This document shows positions 36,758 through 45,000 of a DNA stretch of 64,000 nt, in pieces. A model generated the notes under the pieces. The model had not been told where the DNA came from, did no database searches, and was given only the letters and a program-made list of their open reading frames with translations. The stretch is taken from NCBI RefSeq assembly GCF_029894425.1, contig NZ_JARXYJ010000001.1, positions 3,534,001 to 3,598,000 of the forward strand. The letters run 5' to 3'. Made by a program: the position numbers and the translations under genes. This DNA is from Streptomyces sp. SAI-127 (GTDB lineage Bacteria; Actinomycetota; Actinomycetes; Streptomycetales; Streptomycetaceae). Position 1 is the first letter of the stretch, and every line of letters starts with the position of its first letter.

Positions 36758-37310
36758 TGTGCCTCCCGTTCGCCCCGTTGACCGGGCTCGTTCCTGACAG
36801 ATCGTTCGGCTCGCCCACCGGGTTCACCGGCCGCAGGAGCGTGGTGTCGTAGTCCGTGGCCTCGGGCGCGCCGCCCTCACCGGTCGTGTCCTGCTTGGCC
36901 GGCTCCTCCGCGGGCGCAACGCCCGGCGCCCACGCCACGGCCATCGCCCCGCCGAACAACGCGAAGAGGAAGCCGACGATGAAGCCGCCGAAGTTGGAGA
37001 CGGGGAGGGACACCAGCCCGAGCATGATCGCCGCGACACCCGCGAAGGTGCGTACGTGCTTCTGGAACCAGAGGGTGATGCCCAGGACGACGAGCAGTAC
37101 GCCGATGATCAGGGATCCTGCGCCCGCCGTGGTGGCCATGGCGACGGTCAGGCCACCGAGCTTGATGTGCGCATACGGGAAGTACATGATCGGAAAGCCG
37201 CTGATCATGACGAACAGCCCCGCCCAGAACGGGCGGGTGCCCCGCCAGGCGCGGAACTGCTGCCTCCGGTGGGCGAACTGGCCGGGCGCGGCAGGACTCT
37301 CGGCGCTCAT
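36747..37310 (-). CDS. DUF6114 integral membrane protein
   Basis: 187 residues, four hydrophobic segments (RPFWAGLFVMISGFPIMYFPY, VAMATTAGAGSLIIGVLLVVLGITLWF, FAGVAAIMLGLVSLPVSNFGGFIVGFLFALFGGAMAVAW) and an acidic cytosolic tail. The sequence and its place after a DUF6230 gene match DUF6114. Function unknown. The ATG follows GGGAG. Confidence 0.85.
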   Translation of the reverse strand: MSAESPAAPGQFAHRRQQFRAWRGTRPFWAGLFVMISGFPIMYFPYAHIKLGGLTVAMATTAGAGSLIIGVLLVVLGITLWFQKHVRTFAGVAAIMLGLVSLPVSNFGGFIVGFLFALFGGAMAVAWAPGVAPAEEPAKQDTTGEGGAPEATDYDTTLLRPVNPVGEPNDLSGTSPVNGANGRHSAG

Positions 37311-37445
37311 GGAAAACAGCTCCCTGGTGCGGCGTTGCTCTTGATGAGGGTGTATCGCGATGAAGAATGTGGGGGGATGTGAAGGCGACGGGCGAGAGAT
37401 GGCAGGCGGGGGACCGTAACGGCTCCCCCGCCCGTCACTGAGCGC

Positions 37446-38093
37446 CTAGTAGCACTCGATTCCCGCGCCGCTGCCCCAGCTCAGCCCCATGTGGAGGCCG
37501 GAGAGCTTGAAGGTGCCGGCCGTGGTGGCCCACGCCGTCTGCTTCACATCGGTCAGCACGGCCTTGTCGGCCTGCTGAGCGAACCCGAACGGGTTGGCCT
37601 TCTCGCCGGCCTTGGGCTTCGGTGTCTTCCCGCTGGTGGTCCCGGCGGGAACGCCGATGTTGATGCCCGAGAACACGGCCTCTGTCGAGTCGAGTTGGGC
37701 GACATCGATGTAGATCTGGTCGGCTACTACATCCGTGCCCTTGTCACCCGCGGTCAGCTTCAGGGTGACCGACTTGTTCAGGAACGGGATCGGGGTGACC
37801 ACGGACTGACACATGTCGGTGATGGTGGCGTGGTCGAACGCCGAGACCGACACCGGGTGCGCCTCGTCCTTGCCCTCAAGACTCTTGCCCGAGTCTATGG
37901 CGCCGTACTGGTTCATGTCGTAGCCGACGAGCTTGCCGGCCCGGACCTTGAACTCCTGCCCCGACACACTGAACGACGCGGCAAGCGCGCCCTGCGCGAG
38001 GGCAACACCTATCACAGCCGTGGCGGCAACGCTGGGCACCATCACCACAGCGAACCGCTTCCATCTTGTCCCGCCACGCACCTGGGACTCCAT
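37446..38093 (-). CDS. DUF6230 secreted protein (often annotated 'cholesterol esterase')
   Basis: 215 residues. The signal peptide (RWKRFAVVMVPSVAATAVIGVALAQGALA) is followed by a beta-rich mature part (SFSVSGQEFKVRAGKLVGYDMNQYG, AFDHATITDMCQSVVTPIPF, TDVKQTAWATTAGTFKLSGLHM). There is no esterase serine motif, so the database name is not supported. The ATG follows AGGAGG. It heads a three-gene unit with DUF6114 and the Ser/Thr-rich protein, and has a long upstream region with hairpins. Confidence 0.85.
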   Translation of the reverse strand: MESQVRGGTRWKRFAVVMVPSVAATAVIGVALAQGALAASFSVSGQEFKVRAGKLVGYDMNQYGAIDSGKSLEGKDEAHPVSVSAFDHATITDMCQSVVTPIPFLNKSVTLKLTAGDKGTDVVADQIYIDVAQLDSTEAVFSGINIGVPAGTTSGKTPKPKAGEKANPFGFAQQADKAVLTDVKQTAWATTAGTFKLSGLHMGLSWGSGAGIECY

Positions 38094-38298
38094 ATTTCCT
38101 CCTTCTCGGACGTACATCTCCTGACCCTGACTGCCCCTGTCGAAAGGACGGCTCAGCCGGGCAGGGATGGGAGAAGTGCTACGTCCTCGGGAAGGAGAGC
38201 GCCCGCACTCGGAGGCGCCAATTGCGCACCGATCACCGGCGATCACCCCCGAGCGACAACCACTGGTCGCGCCTGACACGCATCACGCACAACCTTGC

Positions 38299-38338
38299 TG
38301 GACAGGCTCCACCGGGTGGGCGAAGACCCCCCTGTCCA
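38299..38338 (-). promoter_or_regulatory. Leader hairpin upstream of DUF6230
   Basis: Perfect 8-bp stem TGGACAGG/CCTGTCCA closing a 24-base G/C-rich loop with a smaller GGGT/ACCC pairing. It lies ~205 bp upstream of the DUF6230 start. Confidence 0.4.
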
Positions 38339-38473
38339 AGGGCCGGCGCACCTGCCGCCGCCCCTGCTCGGTGGGGACCCAAGGAATCCCGCCACCCAAC
38401 CGGCTGCCGGGGTACGGGAAAGGACCGAGCGTCGCCGATCGTGGTGCATTCTCGCCGCCCGCACAAGGGGCTT

Positions 38474-38491
38474 CGTTACTCGGTAGTAACG
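38474..38491. promoter_or_regulatory. Palindrome CGTTACT-CGGT-AGTAACG
   Basis: Perfect 7-bp arms. A related palindrome with the same TTACT...AGTAA core lies 126 bp further upstream, so one dimeric regulator could bind both. The regulator is unknown. Confidence 0.6.
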
Positions 38492-38560
38492 GCCGGATAA
38501 CCGAACAACGACCCGCTGGTCTCGGTCGACGACGCTGGGTGGCAACCAGGGGGAGGACAA

Positions 38561-38600
38561 AGCCGTTGATCGATGGACAGAATCCGACAGATCAACGGCT
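38561..38600. promoter_or_regulatory. Inverted repeat AGCCGTTGATC / GATCAACGGCT
   Basis: Perfect 11-bp arms around an 18-base loop, just before the second TTACT palindrome. Either an RNA hairpin or a widely spaced operator. Confidence 0.45.
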
Positions 38601-38605
38601 CGGAC

Positions 38606-38618
38606 TTACTGGAAGTAA
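38606..38618. promoter_or_regulatory. Palindrome TTACT-GGA-AGTAA
   Basis: Five-bp arms matching the core of the 38474-38491 palindrome, with a 3-base rather than 4-base centre. Confidence 0.45.
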
Positions 38619-38620
38619 CA

Positions 38621-38658
38621 GCGGCCGCGTTTACCAAGTTTTGGTAAAGCGCGGCCGC
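38621..38658 (-). terminator. Long hairpin, probable terminator of the thioredoxin-TPR gene
   Basis: GCGGCCGCG-TTTACCAA pairs with TTGGTAAA-GC-GCGGCCGC through a single one-base bulge and a GTT loop. It begins 100 bp after the stop of the minus-strand gene at 38758. Confidence 0.6.
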
Positions 38659-38757
38659 AGTGACACTCTGACGGCAAATCTTTCACTCGGGCACCACATG
38701 CCGGGGTGTTTAGCAACTGGTCAGAACCGGACTCGCACCCCGCTCGGACCCACCGGC

Positions 38758-39735
38758 TCAGAACAGGGCGCGGGAGAGCGCCCTGCGGGCCGCCGCCACC
38801 CGTGGGTCGTCGGCGCCGACCACCTCGAAGAGCTCAAGTAGCCGAATCCGTACGGTGTCCCGCTCGTCACCCGCCGTGCGCCGCACCGTGTCGATGAGCC
38901 GCCCGAAGGCGTCCTCGACATGACCGCCGACCAGATCCAGGTCGGCGGCGGCGATCTGCGCCTGTGCGTCGCCCGGCTTCTCGGCCGCCTCCTTGCGCGT
39001 CTGCTGCGGGTCGAGGCTCTGCACCCGATGGAGCAACTCGGCCTGGGCGAGCCCCAGTTTGGCCTCGCTGTTACCGGGGTCGTCGCTCAGTACGTTCTTG
39101 TACGCCTGGACGGCACCGCCGAAGTCCCCTGCGTCCAGGGCGCGTACGGCGGCTTCGAGGAGTGCGTCGTACGGCCCCGCCGGCACGGCCGCGGGCTGCG
39201 GGGCGGCGCCGGGGTCGGCGTCCGGGTCGACCGCGAGACCGGTCAGCCCGAAGCGCTGCTCGGCGACCTGCACCAACTGGTCCAGGGTCTGCTGGATCTG
39301 CTCCTTGCCCGCCGCGCCCTGGAAGAGCGGCAGGGCCTGGCCGGCGACGACGGCGAACACGGCCGGGATGCCCTGCACCCCGAACTGCTGCATCAGCATC
39401 TGGTTGGCGTCGACGTCGATCTTGGCGAGGAGCAGGCGTCCGTTGTACTCGACGACGAGCTGCTCCAGGACGGGGCTCAGCTGCTTGCAGGGCTCGCACC
39501 ACTCGGCCCAGAAGTCGATGACGACCGGGACCTCGGTGGACCGCTGCAGGACATCGCGCTCGAAGCCCGCCTCGTCTACGTCGATGACGAGATCGGCCGG
39601 GGAGACGGCACCAGGGCCGCCGCCCTGCCGGGCGGCTTCGGCGCGCGCCTGCTCCGCCTTCGCCTTGGCCTCCTGGGCCGCCTTCACCGCGGCGAGGTCG
39701 ACGACTCCGCTCATGGACATGTTCCGTGGCTGCAT
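38758..39735 (-). CDS. Thioredoxin-TPR protein, CnoX/YbbN type co-chaperone
   Basis: 325 residues. The N-terminus is charged (VKAAQEAKAKAEQARAEAARQ). A thioredoxin domain (~55-165) has WAEWCEPCKQL and GIPAVFAVVAG. The C-terminal TPR-like helices begin DALLEAAVRALDAGDFGGAVQAYKNVL and end VAAARRALSRALF. CnoX-type proteins hold unfolding clients and cooperate with chaperones; that role is inferred by architecture. The ATG at 39735 follows GGGGAGGA. Divergent from the TetR gene across a 231-bp gap. Confidence 0.9.
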   Translation of the reverse strand: MQPRNMSMSGVVDLAAVKAAQEAKAKAEQARAEAARQGGGPGAVSPADLVIDVDEAGFERDVLQRSTEVPVVIDFWAEWCEPCKQLSPVLEQLVVEYNGRLLLAKIDVDANQMLMQQFGVQGIPAVFAVVAGQALPLFQGAAGKEQIQQTLDQLVQVAEQRFGLTGLAVDPDADPGAAPQPAAVPAGPYDALLEAAVRALDAGDFGGAVQAYKNVLSDDPGNSEAKLGLAQAELLHRVQSLDPQQTRKEAAEKPGDAQAQIAAADLDLVGGHVEDAFGRLIDTVRRTAGDERDTVRIRLLELFEVVGADDPRVAAARRALSRALF

Positions 39736-39867
39736 GCGTCTATCCTCCCCCGTGGACACGCGTCTGTGAAAAGCGATGTGAAAGCCGGTCGTGCAGCGCG
39801 GTCCTGACGCCGGGTCCCCACCCCACGCCGTGCGTACCACCACTCGCGTACGTCCGTCGCGAGCTTT

Positions 39868-39884
39868 CGCTACGAGTCGTAGCG
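39868..39884. promoter_or_regulatory. Perfect 17-bp palindrome in the trx/tetR gap
   Basis: CGCTACGA-G-TCGTAGCG, 8-bp arms around one central base, 82 bp upstream of the TetR start. Typical TetR operator geometry and probably bound by the adjacent TetR protein. It also overlaps a TAGCGT -10-like hexamer. Confidence 0.7.
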
Positions 39885-39966
39885 TAATGGCACCGAGTGC
39901 CTGCCCGGTACCCCACCCCGGTGATCTCTCTCACTGCGACGGGGAACCGCCGGTTATGGTCGGTGG

Positions 39967-40605
39967 ATGCAGAGCCGCACCCCCGCCCCACGCGCCACAG
40001 GACGCCCGCGCAGCGCCGCCGCGGACACCGCGATCCTCGCGGCGACGAGGGCGGCGCTGGTGGAGCTGGGCTGGTCGAAGCTCACGCTGGGAGATGTGGC
40101 TACCCGTGCGGGGGTCGCGAAAACCACCCTCTACCGCCGCTGGGCCGGAAAGAACGAACTCGTCGTCGACGCGGTGGCCGAACTCTTCGACGAACTGGAA
40201 CTCCCCGACAGCGGGACCCTCGCCGCGGACATCGAGGGCGTCGTCCTCCAGTTCGCGGCGATCCTGGCGCGACCGGAGGCGCAGAGCGGTCTCATGGCCG
40301 TGATCTCGGAGTCGACACGGGACGACGCGCTGCGCGGGCGCATCCGCGAGTCGATCGTCGAACGGCAGAAGCGGCTGGTCCTGGAGGGCCGCTCTCGCGC
40401 CCAAGCCCGCGGCGAACTCCCCCCGGAGACCGACGCGTTCGAGGCCGCCCGAACCGTGGACCTCATCTTCGACATCGTCGCCGGCTCGGTGGTCCACCGC
40501 TGCCTGGTGAGCTCGGAGCCGGCCGACGCGGCATGGGTGCGCAGCCTGACGCGCGTGCTGCTGCTGGGACTTCGGGGGGCCGCGGACGCGGACGGGTCCG
40601 TGTAG
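39967..40605 (+). CDS. TetR-family regulator
   Basis: 212 residues. HTH: ADTAILAATRAALVELGWSKLTLGDVATRAGVAKTTLYRRWAGKNELV. The C-terminal TetR domain (TetR_C_11-like) contains EAQSGLMAVISESTRDDALRGRIRESIVERQ. Its ligand and targets are unknown, apart from probable autoregulation through the nearby palindrome. Confidence 0.9.
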   Translation: MQSRTPAPRATGRPRSAAADTAILAATRAALVELGWSKLTLGDVATRAGVAKTTLYRRWAGKNELVVDAVAELFDELELPDSGTLAADIEGVVLQFAAILARPEAQSGLMAVISESTRDDALRGRIRESIVERQKRLVLEGRSRAQARGELPPETDAFEAARTVDLIFDIVAGSVVHRCLVSSEPADAAWVRSLTRVLLLGLRGAADADGSV

Positions 40606-40696
40606 CCGAAACGTAGTGGTCAAAACGTAATGAGGAAAGCTGCATTCCGTCGGTAAGATGCTTCCGCCAACGCTTTACCCCGTGGAAACGTCAGGA

Positions 40697-41428
40697 ATGA
40701 GCATGAGATTGCGAAAGGCCCTCGCGGTCGCCGCCGCACTGCCGGCACTGCTGGTGATATCTGCGTGCAGCGGTGATTCCGACGACTCGGCCGCCAAAAA
40801 GGCGTCGCCGAGCGCGAAGACCTCGCCGACGAGCGCGGACGAGAAGGCCGCGGCCGAGGCGAAGCGCATCGGGGCGATGGACCCGCAGTCGCTGGAAAAG
40901 GCGACGATCTCCGGGAAGAGCGCGGGCTTCGAGTTCAAGAAGATATCCGAGGCCGACTCGGCGGCGGGACAGGACATGGAGGCCGACAAGCCCGAGTGCC
41001 AGCCCCTCGCGAGCCTCGCCGGCGGGTACACCCACATCAAGGCCGTGAGCACCGAACACCGCGCCCTGGAACCCTCGCAGGCCACGAACGCCACCATCGG
41101 CTCGATGTGGCTGGCCTCCCACTCGGAGAAGAACGCCGAGCGCGTCATGTCCGAACTGCGCACGTCTCTGAAGAAGTGCGCCAGGGGCTTCAAGACTCTG
41201 GGCCTGACCTACAGGAACGTGAAACAGCTCAAGGACCCGTCCCTCGGCGACGAGGCGGTCGGCTACCGCATCACGAACGTCGTCGCCAAGCAGTCCGTGC
41301 CGATGACGTACACCATCGTCCGCAAGGGCGGGGTGATCGCCGCATTCTACGGGGTGAACATGTTGACGCCGGAAAAGAGCGCGATTCCGGAGTCGGCGAT
41401 CGAGGCGCAGTTGGAGAAGCTGGACTGA
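40697..41428 (+). CDS. Putative lipoprotein
   Basis: 243 residues. The lipobox LLVISAC|SGDSDD follows a short basic N-terminus and a Lys/Ser/Ala linker. The globular part includes QPLASLAGGYTHIKAVSTEHRALEP and AERVMSELRTSLKKCARGFKTLGLTY, ending TPEKSAIPESAIEAQLEKLD. No recognised family; the layout resembles sensor-like mycobacterial/Streptomyces lipoproteins. ATG 40697 with a modest GGA site; TAAGAT at 40652-40657 could be a -10. An 18-bp-arm terminator lies downstream. Confidence 0.75.
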   Translation: MSMRLRKALAVAAALPALLVISACSGDSDDSAAKKASPSAKTSPTSADEKAAAEAKRIGAMDPQSLEKATISGKSAGFEFKKISEADSAAGQDMEADKPECQPLASLAGGYTHIKAVSTEHRALEPSQATNATIGSMWLASHSEKNAERVMSELRTSLKKCARGFKTLGLTYRNVKQLKDPSLGDEAVGYRITNVVAKQSVPMTYTIVRKGGVIAAFYGVNMLTPEKSAIPESAIEAQLEKLD

Positions 41429-41545
41429 CAACATAATTCCGGTTCCCGGAGAAGTTGTCCACAGACGTCAGCACAAGGGAATAGCCGACATCGCCGATTC
41501 AATTTCCGCACACGCGTAATCGGCTGTTCCAATTCGTCGGCCTGA

Positions 41546-41586
41546 AAGGGGCCTCCCCGGTGCTTTGTGCACCGGGGAGGCCCCTT
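41546..41586. terminator. Very strong bidirectional terminator
   Basis: Perfect 18-bp arms (AAGGGGCCTCCCCGGTGC and its complement) around TTTGT. It separates the plus-strand lipoprotein gene from the minus-strand immunity-like gene ending at 41597. Confidence 0.9.
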
Positions 41587-41596
41587 CCCTTTTCAC

Positions 41597-42010
41597 TCAG
41601 GTGACGTGCCCCGATTCCACCGGGTACTCCGGCGGCCAGGGCTTGCTCGCGTCGTACAACGACGTCCGGTCGACCATCAGCTCGTACTCCGCCTCCCGCC
41701 AGGACGGGTGGCCGCCGACGACGAAGCTGTCGCCGTCCCGCTCCAGCATCCAGGTGTAGTCGGCGTCCTCCACCGGAATGCCATGCCGTTCGCTGAGCAC
41801 GGCGAACTCCTCGGCGGTCGCCCGCCGGATGTGGAGGCCGTTCCCGTAGAAGGGTTTCAGGAACATCAGTTCCACATGCCCGATACGGACCTCGACCCTG
41901 GTCGTGGTTCGGTCCTCGCGCAGGGCCTCACTGGTCAGGAAGAGCTGGCGGTGCGAGGGGTTGAACCCGCTCACTTTGAAGAGTCGCCCCTCTCGGATGA
42001 AATCCGTCAT
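41597..42010 (-). CDS. Candidate immunity protein of the 42.0-49.5 kb toxin-like gene
   Basis: 137 residues, cytosolic, mixed alpha/beta: REGRLFKVSGFNPSHRQLFL, TTTRVEVRIGHVELMFLKPFYGNG, then RRATAEEFAVLSERHGIP and WPPEYPVESGHVT. Family not recognised. It begins 16 bp after the giant gene's stop on the same strand and ends at a strong terminator, so the pair is a transcriptional unit. Immunity is inferred from position; it has no visible similarity to the other candidate at 29240-29797. Confidence 0.6.
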   Translation of the reverse strand: MTDFIREGRLFKVSGFNPSHRQLFLTSEALREDRTTTRVEVRIGHVELMFLKPFYGNGLHIRRATAEEFAVLSERHGIPVEDADYTWMLERDGDSFVVGGHPSWREAEYELMVDRTSLYDASKPWPPEYPVESGHVT

Positions 42011-42026
42011 GAGCACTCTTTCCCTC

Positions 42027-45000
42027 TCACTCGTCGGGCACCAGCCCTCCGTTGTTGGGGTAACTGAAGCGCTCCGGCTTGACGACGTCGTACTTCTTCG
42101 TGTCAGGGTTCCACATGCGCCACTCGATGGACCTCCAGTTACGGTCGCCCACCCGGACTGCCGTACGGAGTTTGACCATCTCCCACGCGGTTCCGTAACC
42201 GCCGGACCGTATGACCTCCCAGTCGCTGCCCGTGATCGTCTCCCCTCGTGCAAGAAGCAGTTTCAGCGCGTCGTCGGCGTTCTCGGCGCCTTGGACACCG
42301 TCCAGGGAGACCGTGATCTTCACGTTGGGGTTGCTCACTGCCCGCTCCACGCCCACCGTCCAGATGGGGCGCACCCCCAGGCCCATGCTTGCGGGCAGTT
42401 CGATGTCGTACGGCTTGCCGTTGAAGGTCTGGCCACCGACAACGCCGGCCAGATTGTCCGAACCGGGGTTGTTCTTGCCCGCGTTGACACCGAGGACGAT
42501 GTGATCACCGTCCTTCACGAGATCCTTGAGGATCGCCTGGCACTTCTTGACGATCTCGTCGTCGGACGACGCCGCCATGACGGAGTACGACGCGACCTTG
42601 AAGGTCGCGGTGTCCGCCACCTCGCACGCCACGCCGACCCGCTGGAAGATCCGGCGGACGATGCCCTGGACGGCGGCCTCGGTCAGACCGATGGTGCGGA
42701 GCGACTGGAAGGCGGCCATGAACCCGACGCCCGTCTTGATGGCGGCGTCCATCGCCATCACCGCGGCCTTCGCCGTCCGGAAGATCACTCCCGCGACGAA
42801 CCAGCTGGCCGCCCAGGCGCAGTCGCCCCAGCTGCCGCCGGACAGACCCGGGGTGAGCAGCTTGGCGCAGCCGATGAAATCCCCGAGGAGGACGTCGATC
42901 GGGTCGATGCCCGAGTTGAACTCGGTCATCGTCAGCGTGTGGCTGAGCCTCTTCGTCTCCGCCTCGGTCACCTCGGGGCCGAGGTAGAGCGTGTCGGCGG
43001 CCGAGCAGGTGCCCGTGAAGGACTCCGCCAGGCACATGTACAGCTCGACGTGCGATCTGTACGTGACGTCCGCCGTGATCGTGCAGTCACCGATGTGGAT
43101 GATCGGGTTGCAGTTGTCCTTGACGACGTTCTTCGGGTCGCCGATGTACTCGATGTGGTCGAGGACTGCCCACACCCCGCCGATGCCGGTGGTGACGCCC
43201 TGCTGGATCTGCTCGGTGTTACCGGTCGTCTCCGTCCGGTCCGCCGCGCTCTGGGCCTCCTCGGCCGCCTCACGGGCGCCCGCGGCGGCCTTCTCGGCGG
43301 CGGTCGCGTCGATCTCCGCCTTGTCGGCGGCGGTGCGGGCGGCGGCCGCGTCGACCTCCGCCTGGGTGGCCACCTCGCGGGCGTGGGCGGCGTCCTTCTC
43401 CGCCTCTGTCGCCGCGTTGTCGGCGGCGACGGCGTCCTGCTCGGCTTCGTTAGCCGCCCAGTTCGCCGCCAACGCGTCCTCACCGGCCGACATCGCGTAG
43501 CCGTCGGCGCGCTCAGCCGAGCCCTGCGCGGCCTTGGCGTCGGCCGCGGCCTGGTTGGCCGAGGCCTGCGCCCGCTGGTACGCCCTGGCGGCGCGCAGCG
43601 CGTCTGCGGCGGCAGCGGCCGACGCCTCCAGGGCCAGCTTCATGTCGGCCGCGGCCTGTGCCGCGAGGGCTTTCGCCTCGGTCGAGAACTCCTCGGCGAG
43701 ACCGGCCGTGGCAGCCGCGGCGGCCGCCTGCTGCTGGGCCACCGTCAGGGACGACTGCCCCGTCAGGACCGCGAACGCGGCGGAACTGTCCTCCTCCTGG
43801 TAAGGCGTGCCGAGGGCGATCGCCTCCTGCGCCGGCCGGGTCACGGCGGCGGCGGAGTCACGGGCCGCGAGCGAGGACGCCACGGCCGCCTGGGCCTTGC
43901 CGGCGGTCACCGCCGCCCAGTTCGCGGTCTGCTGCGCCTCGCTACGGGCGGCCGCAGCCTCGGTCTTGGCGGTCTTGGCCGCCGCGTTCGCCTTGTCGGA
44001 CTCCGCCTTGGCGCCCTTCGCGTCGGCCGCGGCCGCCTCGGAGGCGTCGATGGCCTCGGCCGCCTTCGCGTGGGCGGTGGCGGCGGAACCGGCGGCGACC
44101 AGATACGACGCCCAGGTGGCGTCGGCCGCGGCCCGGGCCCGGGACGCGGCACCCTGCGCCTTGGTGGCGGCCTCGCGCGCGTTGACGGCGGCAGCGGTGG
44201 CCGCGTTCGCCGACGTGCGAGCGTTGGTGGCCGCCGTGGTGGCGGTGTTCGCGGCCGAGCGGGCGTCGGTCGCGGCGGCACGGGACGCCGTGGCCGCCTC
44301 CGTCCCCTCGTCGGCGGCGGCGTTGGCCTCCAGGGCCTCGGCCTTCGCGATCAGCGAGTCGCGCCGCTGCTCCGCCTCCAGGGCGCCGTCGCGGGCGGCG
44401 ACGGCGTCCCTCTCGGCCTGTTCGGCCACCTTCCGCTTGTCGGAGGCGACCGTGCCGGACGCCTCGGCGGAGGCGCGGGCGTCGCTCGCGATCCGGCCCT
44501 GGGCGACGGCGTCGGCCTCGTGGCCTGAGGCGATGTCCCGCTCGTGCTCGGCGGTGGCCCGGTAGGCCGCCGCGTTGGCGCGCTCCAGCTCGGCGACGGC
44601 GCGGGTCCGCTGCGCGTCGGCGGCGGCCTGGCGGGCTTCCTCCTCCTCGCGGGCCGCGTCCTCCTTGGCCTTCTTCGCGATGGCCGCGTTGTTGGCGGCG
44701 GAGGTGGCGTAGGCGTCGGCCTTGTCGGCGGCGGCCTTCGCCTGGGCGGCGGCCTCCTGGGCGGCGATGCGGCGGAACTCGGTGTTCACCGCGTGCGCCT
44801 CGGTCTGCGCCAGCGCCAGCAGCGCCTGCGAGGTGGAGACCGTGGCGTTGGCCGCGTTCAGGGCCGTCTCCGTCGCCTTGGCGGCGGCGGTCGCGGCGGC
44901 CCCGGAGGCTCGGGCCACCTGCACCGACTGCTGGGCGTACATCAGACCCCGGCCGCGTGGCACCTCTGCCGCGTCGGCGATCCCGTATGCCTGCTGCTGC

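Larger units (their letters stand above)
38094..38757 (-). promoter_or_regulatory. 664-bp gene-free region upstream of the DUF6230 operon
   Basis: No convincing gene on either strand. It holds, in minus-strand order, a bulged GC hairpin (38621-38658), a TTACT-N3-AGTAA palindrome (38606-38618), an 11-bp-arm hairpin (38561-38600), a CGTTACT-N4-AGTAACG palindrome (38474-38491) and a TGGACAGG/CCTGTCCA stem (38299-38338). If transcription starts near the palindromes, the operon would have a leader of about 380 bases, long enough for a structured RNA. Confidence 0.5.

Noticed and set aside
37446..38093. Esterase function for the DUF6230 protein
   Set aside because: No GxSxG or GDSL motif and no plausible catalytic triad; the common label appears to be carried over.
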